DNA from: Prevotella sp. UBA3837
Lineage (GTDB): Bacteria; Bacteroidota; Bacteroidia; Bacteroidales; Bacteroidaceae
Assembly: GCA_002392835.1 (NCBI GenBank)
Contig: DGHX01000133.1
Coordinates: 1 to 7,121, forward strand
Length of the DNA: 7,121 nucleotides
Direction of reading: 5' to 3'
Positions 1 through 6,124 of this stretch are shown here, in pieces. The translations under genes and the position numbers were made by a program. The notes under the pieces were generated by a model, which was not told where the DNA came from, did not search any database, and saw only the letters and a list, made by a program, of their open reading frames with translations. How positions within the stretch are numbered: position 1 is the first letter of the stretch; each line of letters begins with the position of its first letter.

Positions 1-1112
1 TGCTCTGGCCGTCCATCGCGCTGGGGGTTGTGCTGCTGTGGCTGTGCGCCTCGCTCTATGGGCGCATGAGCCGCCTGCACTATGCCTATCATGAAACGGA
101 GAAGGAGAACGAGCAACTGCGCACACGGCTGGTGGATGCTGAAAGACAGCTGCAATACCTGCACCAGCTGACGGAGAACGTCGACACGGCCCTCTTTGTC
201 TGCTCCACCGACGGACGCATCGACTGGATGAACCATGCGGCAAGCGGCATCGTCTCTGGCTCATTCCTCCCCGACAACATTCTCCAGTCTATTGCGGAAC
301 ATGCCGAGGTGGTGGATGGCTGTGCCCTCTCCGCCGTCCTGCTTCGAATTGATGGCCAGCGGCGCCTCGTCGTCGCGCTGAAGGATGTATCGATGCTGAT
401 GCAGCGGCAGGAGATGGAGGCGTGGCAACAGCTCATCCGCGTGCTGACCCACGAAATCATGAACTCGCTGACGCCCATCATCTCTATCAGCGAGACCTTG
501 GCCCAGCCCAAGGCCCCCCCTACGGCCCCCCCTACGGCCTCCGAAGCAAAGGCCCCCCCTACGGCCCCCGAGGGGGCTTCAATAGTTTCAGGCGCAGGGT
601 CTATAGTAGCCCCCTCGGGGGCAGAAGGGGGGGCCTCCGAGGCCTTTGCCGTCATCAACCGCCGCTGCCATGCGCTGCTCGACTTTGTGGAGAGCTACCG
701 CCAGCTGACGCGCATCAAAACGCCCGAGCGGACCACCTTCCCTGTCAGCGAACTCTTTGAACACATTGTGGGACTATACCCGCAAGTGAAGACACAGGGC
801 CAGTGCCTGCTGACTGCCGACCGCACACAGCTGGAGCAGGTGCTCATCAACCTCGTCAAGAACGCCTACGAGAGTGGAGCCACAGAGGTTCAGGTTACGG
901 CAAACGACAGCGGACTAATCCGCGTCGAGGACAACGGCAGCGGCATGTCGCCCGACGTCATCGACCATGCTTTCATCCCCTTCTTCACTACCAAGCCCAC
1001 CGGCACGGGCATCGGCCTCGCCCTCTGCCGACAGATCATCCTGAAGCACGGCGGCACCATCAGCGTGGACAGCCAGGAAGGGCAGGGCACGACGTTCACC
1101 ATCTCGCTGTGA
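1..1112 (+). CDS. Sensor histidine kinase, NtrY/AtoS-like, 3' part
   Basis: This is the C-terminal part of a membrane-bound two-component sensor kinase. The reading frame is open to the left edge (first full codon at 3), so the GTG at 30 is internal and the true start lies outside. In order it shows: a hydrophobic helix (LWPSIALGVVLLWLCASLYG); a charged, probably coiled-coil linker; a PAS-like domain (around TALFVCSTDGRIDWMNHAA); a DHp domain with the H-box LTHEIMNSLTPI, whose phospho-accepting His is encoded at 450-452; and an HATPase domain with N-box (INLVKNAYES), G1 (DNGSGM), F-box (PFFTTKP) and G2 (GTGIGLAL). All catalytic motifs look intact. HEI-N-LTPI H-boxes are typical of NtrB/NtrY/AtoS-type kinases, which often pair with sigma-54-dependent response regulators. 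The oddity is an Ala/Pro/Gly-rich insert of about 45 residues (encoded about 508-645) directly after DHp helix 1, made by a palindromic element. The signal sensed is unknown. Confidence 0.93.
   Translation, partial: LWPSIALGVVLLWLCASLYGRMSRLHYAYHETEKENEQLRTRLVDAERQLQYLHQLTENVDTALFVCSTDGRIDWMNHAASGIVSGSFLPDNILQSIAEHAEVVDGCALSAVLLRIDGQRRLVVALKDVSMLMQRQEMEAWQQLIRVLTHEIMNSLTPIISISETLAQPKAPPTAPPTASEAKAPPTAPEGASIVSGAGSIVAPSGAEGGASEAFAVINRRCHALLDFVESYRQLTRIKTPERTTFPVSELFEHIVGLYPQVKTQGQCLLTADRTQLEQVLINLVKNAYESGATEVQVTANDSGLIRVEDNGSGMSPDVIDHAFIPFFTTKPTGTGIGLALCRQIILKHGGTISVDSQEGQGTTFTISL
510..564. repeat. Tandem partial copies of palindromic-element arm end
   Basis: The outer end of the left arm occurs three times: AAGGCCCCCCCTACGG at 510-525, GGCCCCCCCTACGG at 524-537, and the arm itself starting at 549. 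The first two share their GG junction. They encode repeated PPTA units (KAPPTAPPTASEAKAPPTAPEG). This looks like replication slippage or the remains of earlier element ends. All of it keeps the kinase frame open. Confidence 0.8.
549..637. repeat. In-frame palindromic element, copy in kinase
   Basis: Two arms, 549-585 and 601-637, are inverted repeats pairing at 32 of 37 positions around a 15-bp core. Each arm carries a C7 or G7 run and a nested dyad (GCCCCCGAGGGGGC on the left, GCCCCCTCGGGGGC on the right). The inner ends read CAATAG on the left and CTATAG on the right, as in the two permease copies. It is translated as Ala/Pro/Gly-rich sequence (APPTAPEGASIV, then GSIVAPSGAEGGA) within the loop between the two DHp helices. 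The core is one codon shorter than the 18-bp cores of the permease copies. Near-identical 12-bp direct repeats (536-547 GGCCTCCGAAGC and 632-643 GGCCTCCGAGGC) flank or overlap its ends, spaced 96 bp apart. The structure is seen directly; mobility is inferred. Confidence 0.85.
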
Positions 1113-1114
1113 GC

Positions 1115-1148
1115 GTGCATTTTCGCACACCAGTGAGCGAAAGTGCAC
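1115..1148. promoter_or_regulatory. Paired dyads, candidate activator-binding sites
   Basis: Two inverted copies of a 14-bp dyad-like site, GTGCATTTTCGCAC (1115-1128) and GAGCGAAAGTGCAC (1135-1148), match at 12 of 14 positions when one is inverted. Their centres are 20 bp apart, about two helical turns. Together they form a 34-bp imperfect inverted repeat (14 of 16 arm positions) starting 3 nt after the kinase stop codon. They lie about 90-110 bp upstream of the start site predicted from the sigma-54-like promoter at 1204-1220, the usual place for enhancer-binding-protein sites. No T-tract follows, so a terminator is less likely. The role is inferred from position and symmetry. Confidence 0.5.
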
Positions 1149-1160
1149 AAGCTGAGAGTA

Positions 1161-1205
1161 GCGCTGATTCCGGCAACACGCACGGTATCAGCGCTTTCGC
1201 GTTTT
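1161..1205 (+). terminator. Possible kinase-transcript terminator hairpin
   Basis: A perfect 8-bp stem, GCGCTGAT (1161-1168) with ATCAGCGC (1187-1194), continues inward past a T-T mismatch into CCG/CGG, leaving a 10-nt loop. It is followed by TTTCGCGTTTT, an interrupted T-tract. It could end the kinase transcript before the permease promoter. The weak T-tract, and its place between the dyads and the promoter, leave a DNA-level regulatory role open. Confidence 0.4.
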
Positions 1206-1220
1206 GGCACGATTATTGAA
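1204..1220 (+). promoter_or_regulatory. Sigma-54-like -24/-12 promoter of permease operon
   Basis: TTGGCACGATTATTGAA fits the sigma-54 consensus YTGGCACGRNNNTTGCW at every position except A for C in the -12 GC. The GG-to-G spacing is exact. The predicted transcription start is near 1230, leaving a 5' leader of about 26 nt before the ATG at 1257; the leader contains a small dyad, GATGTAAACATC (1230-1241). A Bacteroidetes housekeeping promoter (TTTG at -33, TAnnTTTG at -7) was not found in good register. The adjacent NtrY/AtoS-like kinase gene supports the assignment. The -12 mismatch affects a conserved base, so it could be weak or fortuitous. Confidence 0.55.
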
Positions 1221-1256
1221 AGGTAGAAAGATGTAAACATCTGTATCAAAGCATCA

Positions 1257-3686
1257 ATGAAACAAGCATTCCGCATCATCAGCCGCATGAAGGGCTACAC
1301 GGCGCTGTCGCTGCTGGGCCTCGTCATCAGCCTGAGCGGCACCGTCATCATCAGCCGCTATCTCTATCAGGAGTGGACCACCGACCACTTCATGCCAAAC
1401 CTTAACCGTACATACGTTCTTGCCGAGCACTATCAGAACGAGCCACCGGACAAATGGAGCTTCGCCCTGAGCTACGACCCGAACAATGAGGGCAGCTACG
1501 TGTCGCCCGTGGAGGGTCAGAGCGAGTTGGAGGCCTACTGCCCCATGGCGCTGCGCAAGGACTTCCCCATCTCGCAGCCCGGGCAGGAGGTGTTCTTCCC
1601 AGCCGCCGTCACCGTGGCCGACAGCTCGTTCTTCCACATCTATCCCATGGACATCGTCGAGGGAGCGCACCAGCTGGACGCCCCCGGGCAGTGCATGGTC
1701 AGCGAGGAGCTGGCACAGCGCCTGTTTCCCGGTGAGAGCGCCGTGGGCAAGACCGTCAACATCGAGAACAACACGCCCCACACCATCCTGGCCGTCTATC
1801 GCCAGCCCGCCACCAAGAGCACGTTGCGCTTCGACATCGTGCAGTTCAACACCAAAGAGGCGCTGCTCATTTCCAACGCCCTCAACGTCTGCCTCGTCCT
1901 GCTGCGCGAGGGAGCCGACGTCGACGCCTACAACCAGCGCCAGCCCTTTCAGGAGCTGACGATGTATGGCAGGCGGCCCATCAGGTTCTTCCTGCAGCCC
2001 TACAGCGCGATGTCTTCGAACCTTAATTGGACAGCCTATCAACCTGACAACTACAAGTGCCTCCATCTGAAGACCTCGGCCTCGCAGCTGTGGATGCTGC
2101 TCTTCGTGGCCGTGCTGCTGCTCGGCGTGGGGCTGTTCAACTTCGTGAACCTCTCCGCCGTGATGCGTTCCCACCGCCGTCATGAGCTGCACGTGCGCCG
2201 CCTGTTCGGCGCCTCGCGCTGGGATGTCTTTGCCCAGCTCTATGCCGAGACGTTCCTCGTGGCCGTGCTCACAATGATTGGCGTGTGGACGGTAGTAGAG
2301 CTGGCCGAGCCGCTGCTCGCCACCTATTATAATATAGAGGTGATGCCGCAGTGGAAGTTCGACGTAGCGCTGACGCTCGGAATTATCCTCGGACTGCCGC
2401 TAATGCAAGGCCCCCCCTTCGGCCCCCGAGGGGGCTACAATAGACTTTTCCGCCGACAAAACTATAGTAGCCCCCTCGGGGGCCGAAGGGGGGGCTTTCT
2501 CTTCCTCCAGTTCTTCATCTCCCTCGCCCTGCTCAATGTCAGCCTCTACTTCATGCGCCAGCTGAACGTGATGCTCACCACTGACCCGGGCTTCCGCACC
2601 AAGGGCCTGCTGAGCGTGATGGTACAGCCGCGTGGCAACAAAGAGTCCTTCTATGACGAAGAGTATGACGAGCATTTTGCCAATATGGAGAAGCAGAGCG
2701 ACATCATCCAGCAGCGTCTGAGCGCCTGCCCCCACATCAAGCGCTATTGCTACGACCCGGGCTTCATCGGCGATAAGGCGGAACAGGAAATCAACGACCG
2801 GTACAACGTGTGCGCCTACTGGATTAGCCCCAAGTCGATGGAGCTCTTCGGCATCCAGCTGAAGGAGGGCCGCATGTTCAACGACAGCACCGACACCTTC
2901 GCGCAGTATCACTGCCTGGTCAACGAGACGTTCATCCGCCAGCTGGGCGTCAAGGACTTCCGCGACTTCAAGGTGCAGTTCAAGCAGCGCATGTGGTACT
3001 CGGGAACCGCCGACATGTATGAAAATCCGCCCTACGACATCGTGGGCGTCGTCAAGGACTTCCACCCCGGCCGACAGTCGGAGCCGCTCATGCCCTCGGT
3101 CTATTTCTACGAGCAGTCGATGAACGAGGGAAGCTCCGTGCGCTTCGAGGGCGCGTACCTGCTGATGGACATTGCCGAGGGCCACGAGCAGGAGGTCGTC
3201 GACTACCTGCGCGACATGGTGCACGAGCTTTTCGGCACCGACGAGCTGAAATACCAGTGGGTTGAGGATCAGCGGCAGGCGCTCTACAAGGAAGACCAGC
3301 GCACGGCCCGCATCTTCGTCACCTTCTCGCTGCTGGCCATCGCCGTGACGTGCCTCGGCGTACTGGGCCTGATGATGTTCGACGTGCGCCGCCGCTTCCG
3401 CGAGATTGCCCTGCGCAAGGTGAACGGCGCCACCTTCCGCGACATCGCCCTGCTGCTCTCGCGCCGCTATCTCATCATCTTCGGCGTGGCCGCCTTGGCC
3501 TCGCTGCCCGTCAGCCTGCTCATCATCCATCGGCTCATGGCCAGCTACACCATCCGCACCAGCTTCGCCTGGTGGATTCCGCTGCTGAGCATCGCCCTCA
3601 TCCTCGCCCTCTGCGCCCTCACGCTGTGGTATCAGGTGTGGAAGGCCACTCGCATAAAGCCCTATAAAGTATTGAAAGAGAACTAA
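1257..3686 (+). CDS. ABC transporter permease, FtsX/MacB-like (first paralogue)
   Basis: An 809-residue inner-membrane permease of the MacB/LolCE (FtsX-domain) type with duplicated architecture. Approximate layout: TM1 14-34; a MacB-like periplasmic domain 45-275; TM2 279-302; TM3 323-350; TM4 364-384; cytoplasmic linker 385-413 encoded by a palindromic element; TM5 414-436; a second periplasmic domain to about 680; TM6 685-710; TM7 738-760; TM8 772-795. Conserved cytoplasmic motifs include RRLFGASRWD after TM2, REIALRKVNGAT after TM6, and the C-terminal KPYKVLKEN. The family couples cytoplasmic ATP hydrolysis to motion of periplasmic domains, for export or lipoprotein release; the substrate here is unknown. 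The start has no Shine-Dalgarno, as is usual in this phylum, but the next gene begins with the same MKQAFRIISRMKGY. It is the first gene of a tight permease-permease-ATPase operon. Its membrane segments are almost identical to those of the second permease, while its periplasmic domains differ. Confidence 0.93.
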   Translation: MKQAFRIISRMKGYTALSLLGLVISLSGTVIISRYLYQEWTTDHFMPNLNRTYVLAEHYQNEPPDKWSFALSYDPNNEGSYVSPVEGQSELEAYCPMALRKDFPISQPGQEVFFPAAVTVADSSFFHIYPMDIVEGAHQLDAPGQCMVSEELAQRLFPGESAVGKTVNIENNTPHTILAVYRQPATKSTLRFDIVQFNTKEALLISNALNVCLVLLREGADVDAYNQRQPFQELTMYGRRPIRFFLQPYSAMSSNLNWTAYQPDNYKCLHLKTSASQLWMLLFVAVLLLGVGLFNFVNLSAVMRSHRRHELHVRRLFGASRWDVFAQLYAETFLVAVLTMIGVWTVVELAEPLLATYYNIEVMPQWKFDVALTLGIILGLPLMQGPPFGPRGGYNRLFRRQNYSSPLGGRRGGFLFLQFFISLALLNVSLYFMRQLNVMLTTDPGFRTKGLLSVMVQPRGNKESFYDEEYDEHFANMEKQSDIIQQRLSACPHIKRYCYDPGFIGDKAEQEINDRYNVCAYWISPKSMELFGIQLKEGRMFNDSTDTFAQYHCLVNETFIRQLGVKDFRDFKVQFKQRMWYSGTADMYENPPYDIVGVVKDFHPGRQSEPLMPSVYFYEQSMNEGSSVRFEGAYLLMDIAEGHEQEVVDYLRDMVHELFGTDELKYQWVEDQRQALYKEDQRTARIFVTFSLLAIAVTCLGVLGLMMFDVRRRFREIALRKVNGATFRDIALLLSRRYLIIFGVAALASLPVSLLIIHRLMASYTIRTSFAWWIPLLSIALILALCALTLWYQVWKATRIKPYKVLKEN
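2407..2498. repeat. In-frame palindromic element, copy in first permease
   Basis: Arms 2407-2443 and 2462-2498 pair at 35 of 37 positions around the 18-bp core ACTTTTCCGCCGACAAAA. Each arm has a nested GCCCCC/GGGGGC dyad and a C7/G7 run. It is translated through as a Pro/Gly/Arg-rich linker (PPFGPRGGYN, then NYSSPLGGRRGG) between TM4 (ending LPLMQ) and TM5 (FLFLQFF). The reading phase is shifted by one base from that used in the kinase copy. No flanking direct repeat is visible. The RNA could fold into a very stable hairpin inside the coding sequence. Confidence 0.88.
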
Positions 3687-3688
3687 AC

Positions 3689-6118
3689 ATGAAACAAGCA
3701 TTCCGTATCATCAGCCGAATGAAGGGCTACACGGCGCTGTCGCTGCTGGGCCTCATCATCTCGCTCAGCGGCACCGTCATCATCAGCCGCTACATCTACC
3801 AGGAGTGGACCACCGACCACTTCATGCCTGCCCTCGACCGCACCTTCCTCTGCTGCGTGCAGATTGAGGGGGAAGGCGACTGGCGTCCCATCGAGACCTT
3901 CGACCCCAACCACGAGTCGCAGTTTGTCTCGCCCGTCTTGAACCAGAGCGACGTGGAGTGCTGGACGAACATCCACCTGCGCGCCATGTATGCCGTCACG
4001 CCGGAGAAGGGCGAGACATTCTATCCCCAAGCCCTCAGCGTGGACAGTGCTTTCGCGCAGGTCTATCCATTAGAAGCGGTGGAAGGCACGCTGGAGCTGC
4101 GGGCCAAAGGCCAGTGCATGGTCAGCGAGGAGCTGGCGGCGCGGCTGTTTCCCGGCGAGAGTGCCGTGGGCAAGACCATCACCGTGGGCAACGGCGACGT
4201 GAACACCGTCGTGGGCGTGTTCCGCCAGCCCAGCACCAAGTCGAGCATCCGCTTCGACATTGCCGACTACGGCGACGAGGACTTCTACGCCCCACAGAAC
4301 AGTTTTACCCTCGGTATTGTCCGCCTACGCGAGGGGGCCAGCGTCAGTGACTACAACAAGCGACAGCCCGAGCAGCGGTTAGCTATGTTCATGGACAGGC
4401 CCATACGCTATGGCCTTCATCCCTATACGCAGGAGCTCCAGAAGAATTTCTCCAAAGGCTATTGGGGTGAATATGCCTGCGTCGTTTCCACTGCCTCGGC
4501 TGCCCACCTGTGGATGCTGCTCTTCGTGGCTGCGCTGCTGCTCGGCGTGGGATTGTTCAACTTCGTGAACCTCTTCGCCGTGATGCGCTCCCACCGTCGC
4601 CACGAGCTGCACGTGCGCCGCCTGTTCGGTGCCTCGCGCTGGGATGTCTTTGCCCAGCTCTATGCCGAGACGTTCCTCGTGGCCGTGCTCACCATGATTG
4701 GCGTGTGGACGATAGTAGAGCTGGCCGAACCGCTGCTCGCCACCTATTATAATATAGATGTGATGCCGCAGTGGAAGTTCGACGTAGCGCTGACAGCCAT
4801 CATCATCCTCGGACTGCCGCTGATGCAAAGCCCCCAAAGCCCCCCCTTCGGCCCCCGAGGGGGCCACAATAGTTCTGTCGGCAGAAAAGTCTATAGTAGC
4901 CCCCTCGGGGACCGAAGGGGGGGCTTTCTCTTCCTCCAGTTCTTCATCTCCCTCGCCTTGCTCATGGTCAGCATCTATTTTATGCGACAGTTGCACGTGA
5001 TGATGAGTGCCGACCCGGGCTTCCGCACCAAGGGCCTGCTCAACGCCGTCATCTATCCACCGTCGAACCGAGGGTCGTGGACACAGGGGGAATGGGAAGC
5101 CATGACAGAGAAGAAAAACAGCCAGACGCAGATTGTGCGGCAGCGGCTACAGGCATTGCCCTATCTGAAAGGCATCGACGTGGAACACGGTTTCATCAAC
5201 GGCAGCTTCCCCGTTGGGCTTGCTGACGGCAGCAGCATCGACATGCTGTATATGACGGGCGGGGCGGCTCGCATGTACGGCCTGCAACTGGTGGAGGGCG
5301 TGCTGCCCGACGACAGTCTGTCGATGATGGACTATGCCTGCGTGGCCAACGAGGCGGCCATCAAGGCATTAGGCATCAAGAACCGCGAGACCGACCTCGT
5401 GCAGTTTGCCGAACGCATCTTCTATAGTAGCGACGACGACCGCAGCAGCAATCCGCCCTACCGCATCGTGGGTGTGGTGCGCGACTTCAACACAGGCCGC
5501 CAGTCGGAGCCGGTGCGCCCGCTGATCATGCTGTTCTCGACGTGGGAGAAAGACTTCCTGTTTGATGCCCAACAGATGGAGGGGCGCAACTACCTGCTCG
5601 ACGTGGCCGAAGGACACGAGGCCGACATCATCCACGACCTGAAGGACCTTGAGATGGAGCTCTTCGGCACCAGCGAGCTGAAATACCAGTGGGTGGAGGA
5701 CCAGCGACAGGAGCTCTACCGCGAGGACCAGCGCACGGCCCGCATCTTCGTCACCTTCTCGCTGCTGGCCATCGCCGTGACGTGCCTTGGCGTGCTGGGC
5801 CTGATGATGTTCGACGTGCGCCGCCGCTTCCGCGAGATTGCCCTGCGCAAGGTGAACGGCGCCACCTTCCGCGACATCGCCCTGCTGCTCTCGCGCCGCT
5901 ATCTCATCATCTTCGGCATTGCTGCCATAGCCTCGCTGCCCGTCAGCCTGCTCGTCATCCATCGGCTCATGGCCAGCTACACCATCCGCACCAGCTTCGC
6001 CTGGTGGATTCCGCTGGTGAGCATCGCCCTCATCTTCATCCTCTGCGCCCTCACGCTCTGGTATCAGGTGTGGAAGGCCACTCGCATAAAACCCTATCAA
6101 ATACTCAAAGAACAATAA
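3689..6118 (+). CDS. ABC transporter permease, FtsX/MacB-like (second paralogue)
   Basis: An 809-residue paralogue of the upstream permease with the same eight-helix, two-periplasmic-domain plan. Its ATG lies 2 nt after the preceding stop, implying translational coupling. The first 47 residues differ from those of the first permease at only two positions, and the 96 residues from LWMLLFVA through FDVALT at four. The cytoplasmic REIALRKVNGAT region is the same. The periplasmic stretches, about residues 48-270 and 437-660, are clearly diverged apart from islands such as GQCMVSEELA and RLFPGESAVGKT. The likely role is as the second half of a heterodimeric transporter, in which differing periplasmic domains meet the substrate or partner while identical membrane parts dock the same ATPase. 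Its TM4-TM5 linker (about residues 381-413) is encoded by another palindromic element. Homodimers of each permease are the alternative. The substrate is unknown. Confidence 0.93.
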   Translation: MKQAFRIISRMKGYTALSLLGLIISLSGTVIISRYIYQEWTTDHFMPALDRTFLCCVQIEGEGDWRPIETFDPNHESQFVSPVLNQSDVECWTNIHLRAMYAVTPEKGETFYPQALSVDSAFAQVYPLEAVEGTLELRAKGQCMVSEELAARLFPGESAVGKTITVGNGDVNTVVGVFRQPSTKSSIRFDIADYGDEDFYAPQNSFTLGIVRLREGASVSDYNKRQPEQRLAMFMDRPIRYGLHPYTQELQKNFSKGYWGEYACVVSTASAAHLWMLLFVAALLLGVGLFNFVNLFAVMRSHRRHELHVRRLFGASRWDVFAQLYAETFLVAVLTMIGVWTIVELAEPLLATYYNIDVMPQWKFDVALTAIIILGLPLMQSPQSPPFGPRGGHNSSVGRKVYSSPLGDRRGGFLFLQFFISLALLMVSIYFMRQLHVMMSADPGFRTKGLLNAVIYPPSNRGSWTQGEWEAMTEKKNSQTQIVRQRLQALPYLKGIDVEHGFINGSFPVGLADGSSIDMLYMTGGAARMYGLQLVEGVLPDDSLSMMDYACVANEAAIKALGIKNRETDLVQFAERIFYSSDDDRSSNPPYRIVGVVRDFNTGRQSEPVRPLIMLFSTWEKDFLFDAQQMEGRNYLLDVAEGHEADIIHDLKDLEMELFGTSELKYQWVEDQRQELYREDQRTARIFVTFSLLAIAVTCLGVLGLMMFDVRRRFREIALRKVNGATFRDIALLLSRRYLIIFGIAAIASLPVSLLVIHRLMASYTIRTSFAWWIPLVSIALIFILCALTLWYQVWKATRIKPYQILKEQ
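4836..4927. repeat. In-frame palindromic element, copy in second permease
   Basis: Arms 4836-4872 and 4891-4927 pair at 34 of 37 positions around the 18-bp core TTCTGTCGGCAGAAAAGT. That core is the reverse complement, at 16 of 18 positions, of the core in the first permease, whereas the arms keep the same left/right asymmetry (CAATAG left, CTATAG right). A 9-bp tandem duplication of the outer arm end (AAAGCCCCC at 4827-4835 and 4836-4844) adds three codons at the left junction. It is translated as SPPFGPRGGHNSSV and VYSSPLGDRRGG, in the same phase as the first permease copy and at the homologous linker site. Confidence 0.88.
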
Positions 6119-6124
6119 ACCAAC

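Noticed and set aside
30..32. GTG as start codon of the kinase
   Set aside because: The frame is open to the left edge and already encodes part of a hydrophobic helix there, so the gene begins outside the window.
549..637. Palindromic elements as an insertion sequence or as integron/attC-like sites
   Set aside because: No transposase or integrase is encoded, and the core is only 15-18 bp without attC core-site motifs; at most they are non-autonomous elements mobilised from elsewhere.
1115..1148. 34-bp inverted repeat as an intrinsic terminator of the kinase gene
   Set aside because: The sequence after the stem (AAGCTGAGAG) has no T-tract; the phased dyads fit protein-binding sites better.
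2395..2510. Target-site duplication around the permease elements
   Set aside because: No convincing direct repeat flanks either permease copy; the left flank (CTAATGC) and right flank (CTCTTCC) do not match.
2400..3701. 433-codon open frame on the minus strand opposite the first permease
   Set aside because: Shadow of GC-rich codon bias: it has no recognisable domain, it mirrors the permease, and similar shadows lie opposite the second permease and the ATPase. Its only interesting segment is the reverse reading of the palindromic element.
5422..5431. CTATAGTAGC identical to the inner right end of the palindromic element, within the second permease
   Set aside because: Only ten bases match, no arm or core follows, and it encodes a plausible periplasmic FYSS segment next to the conserved NPPY; chance similarity is the simpler reading.
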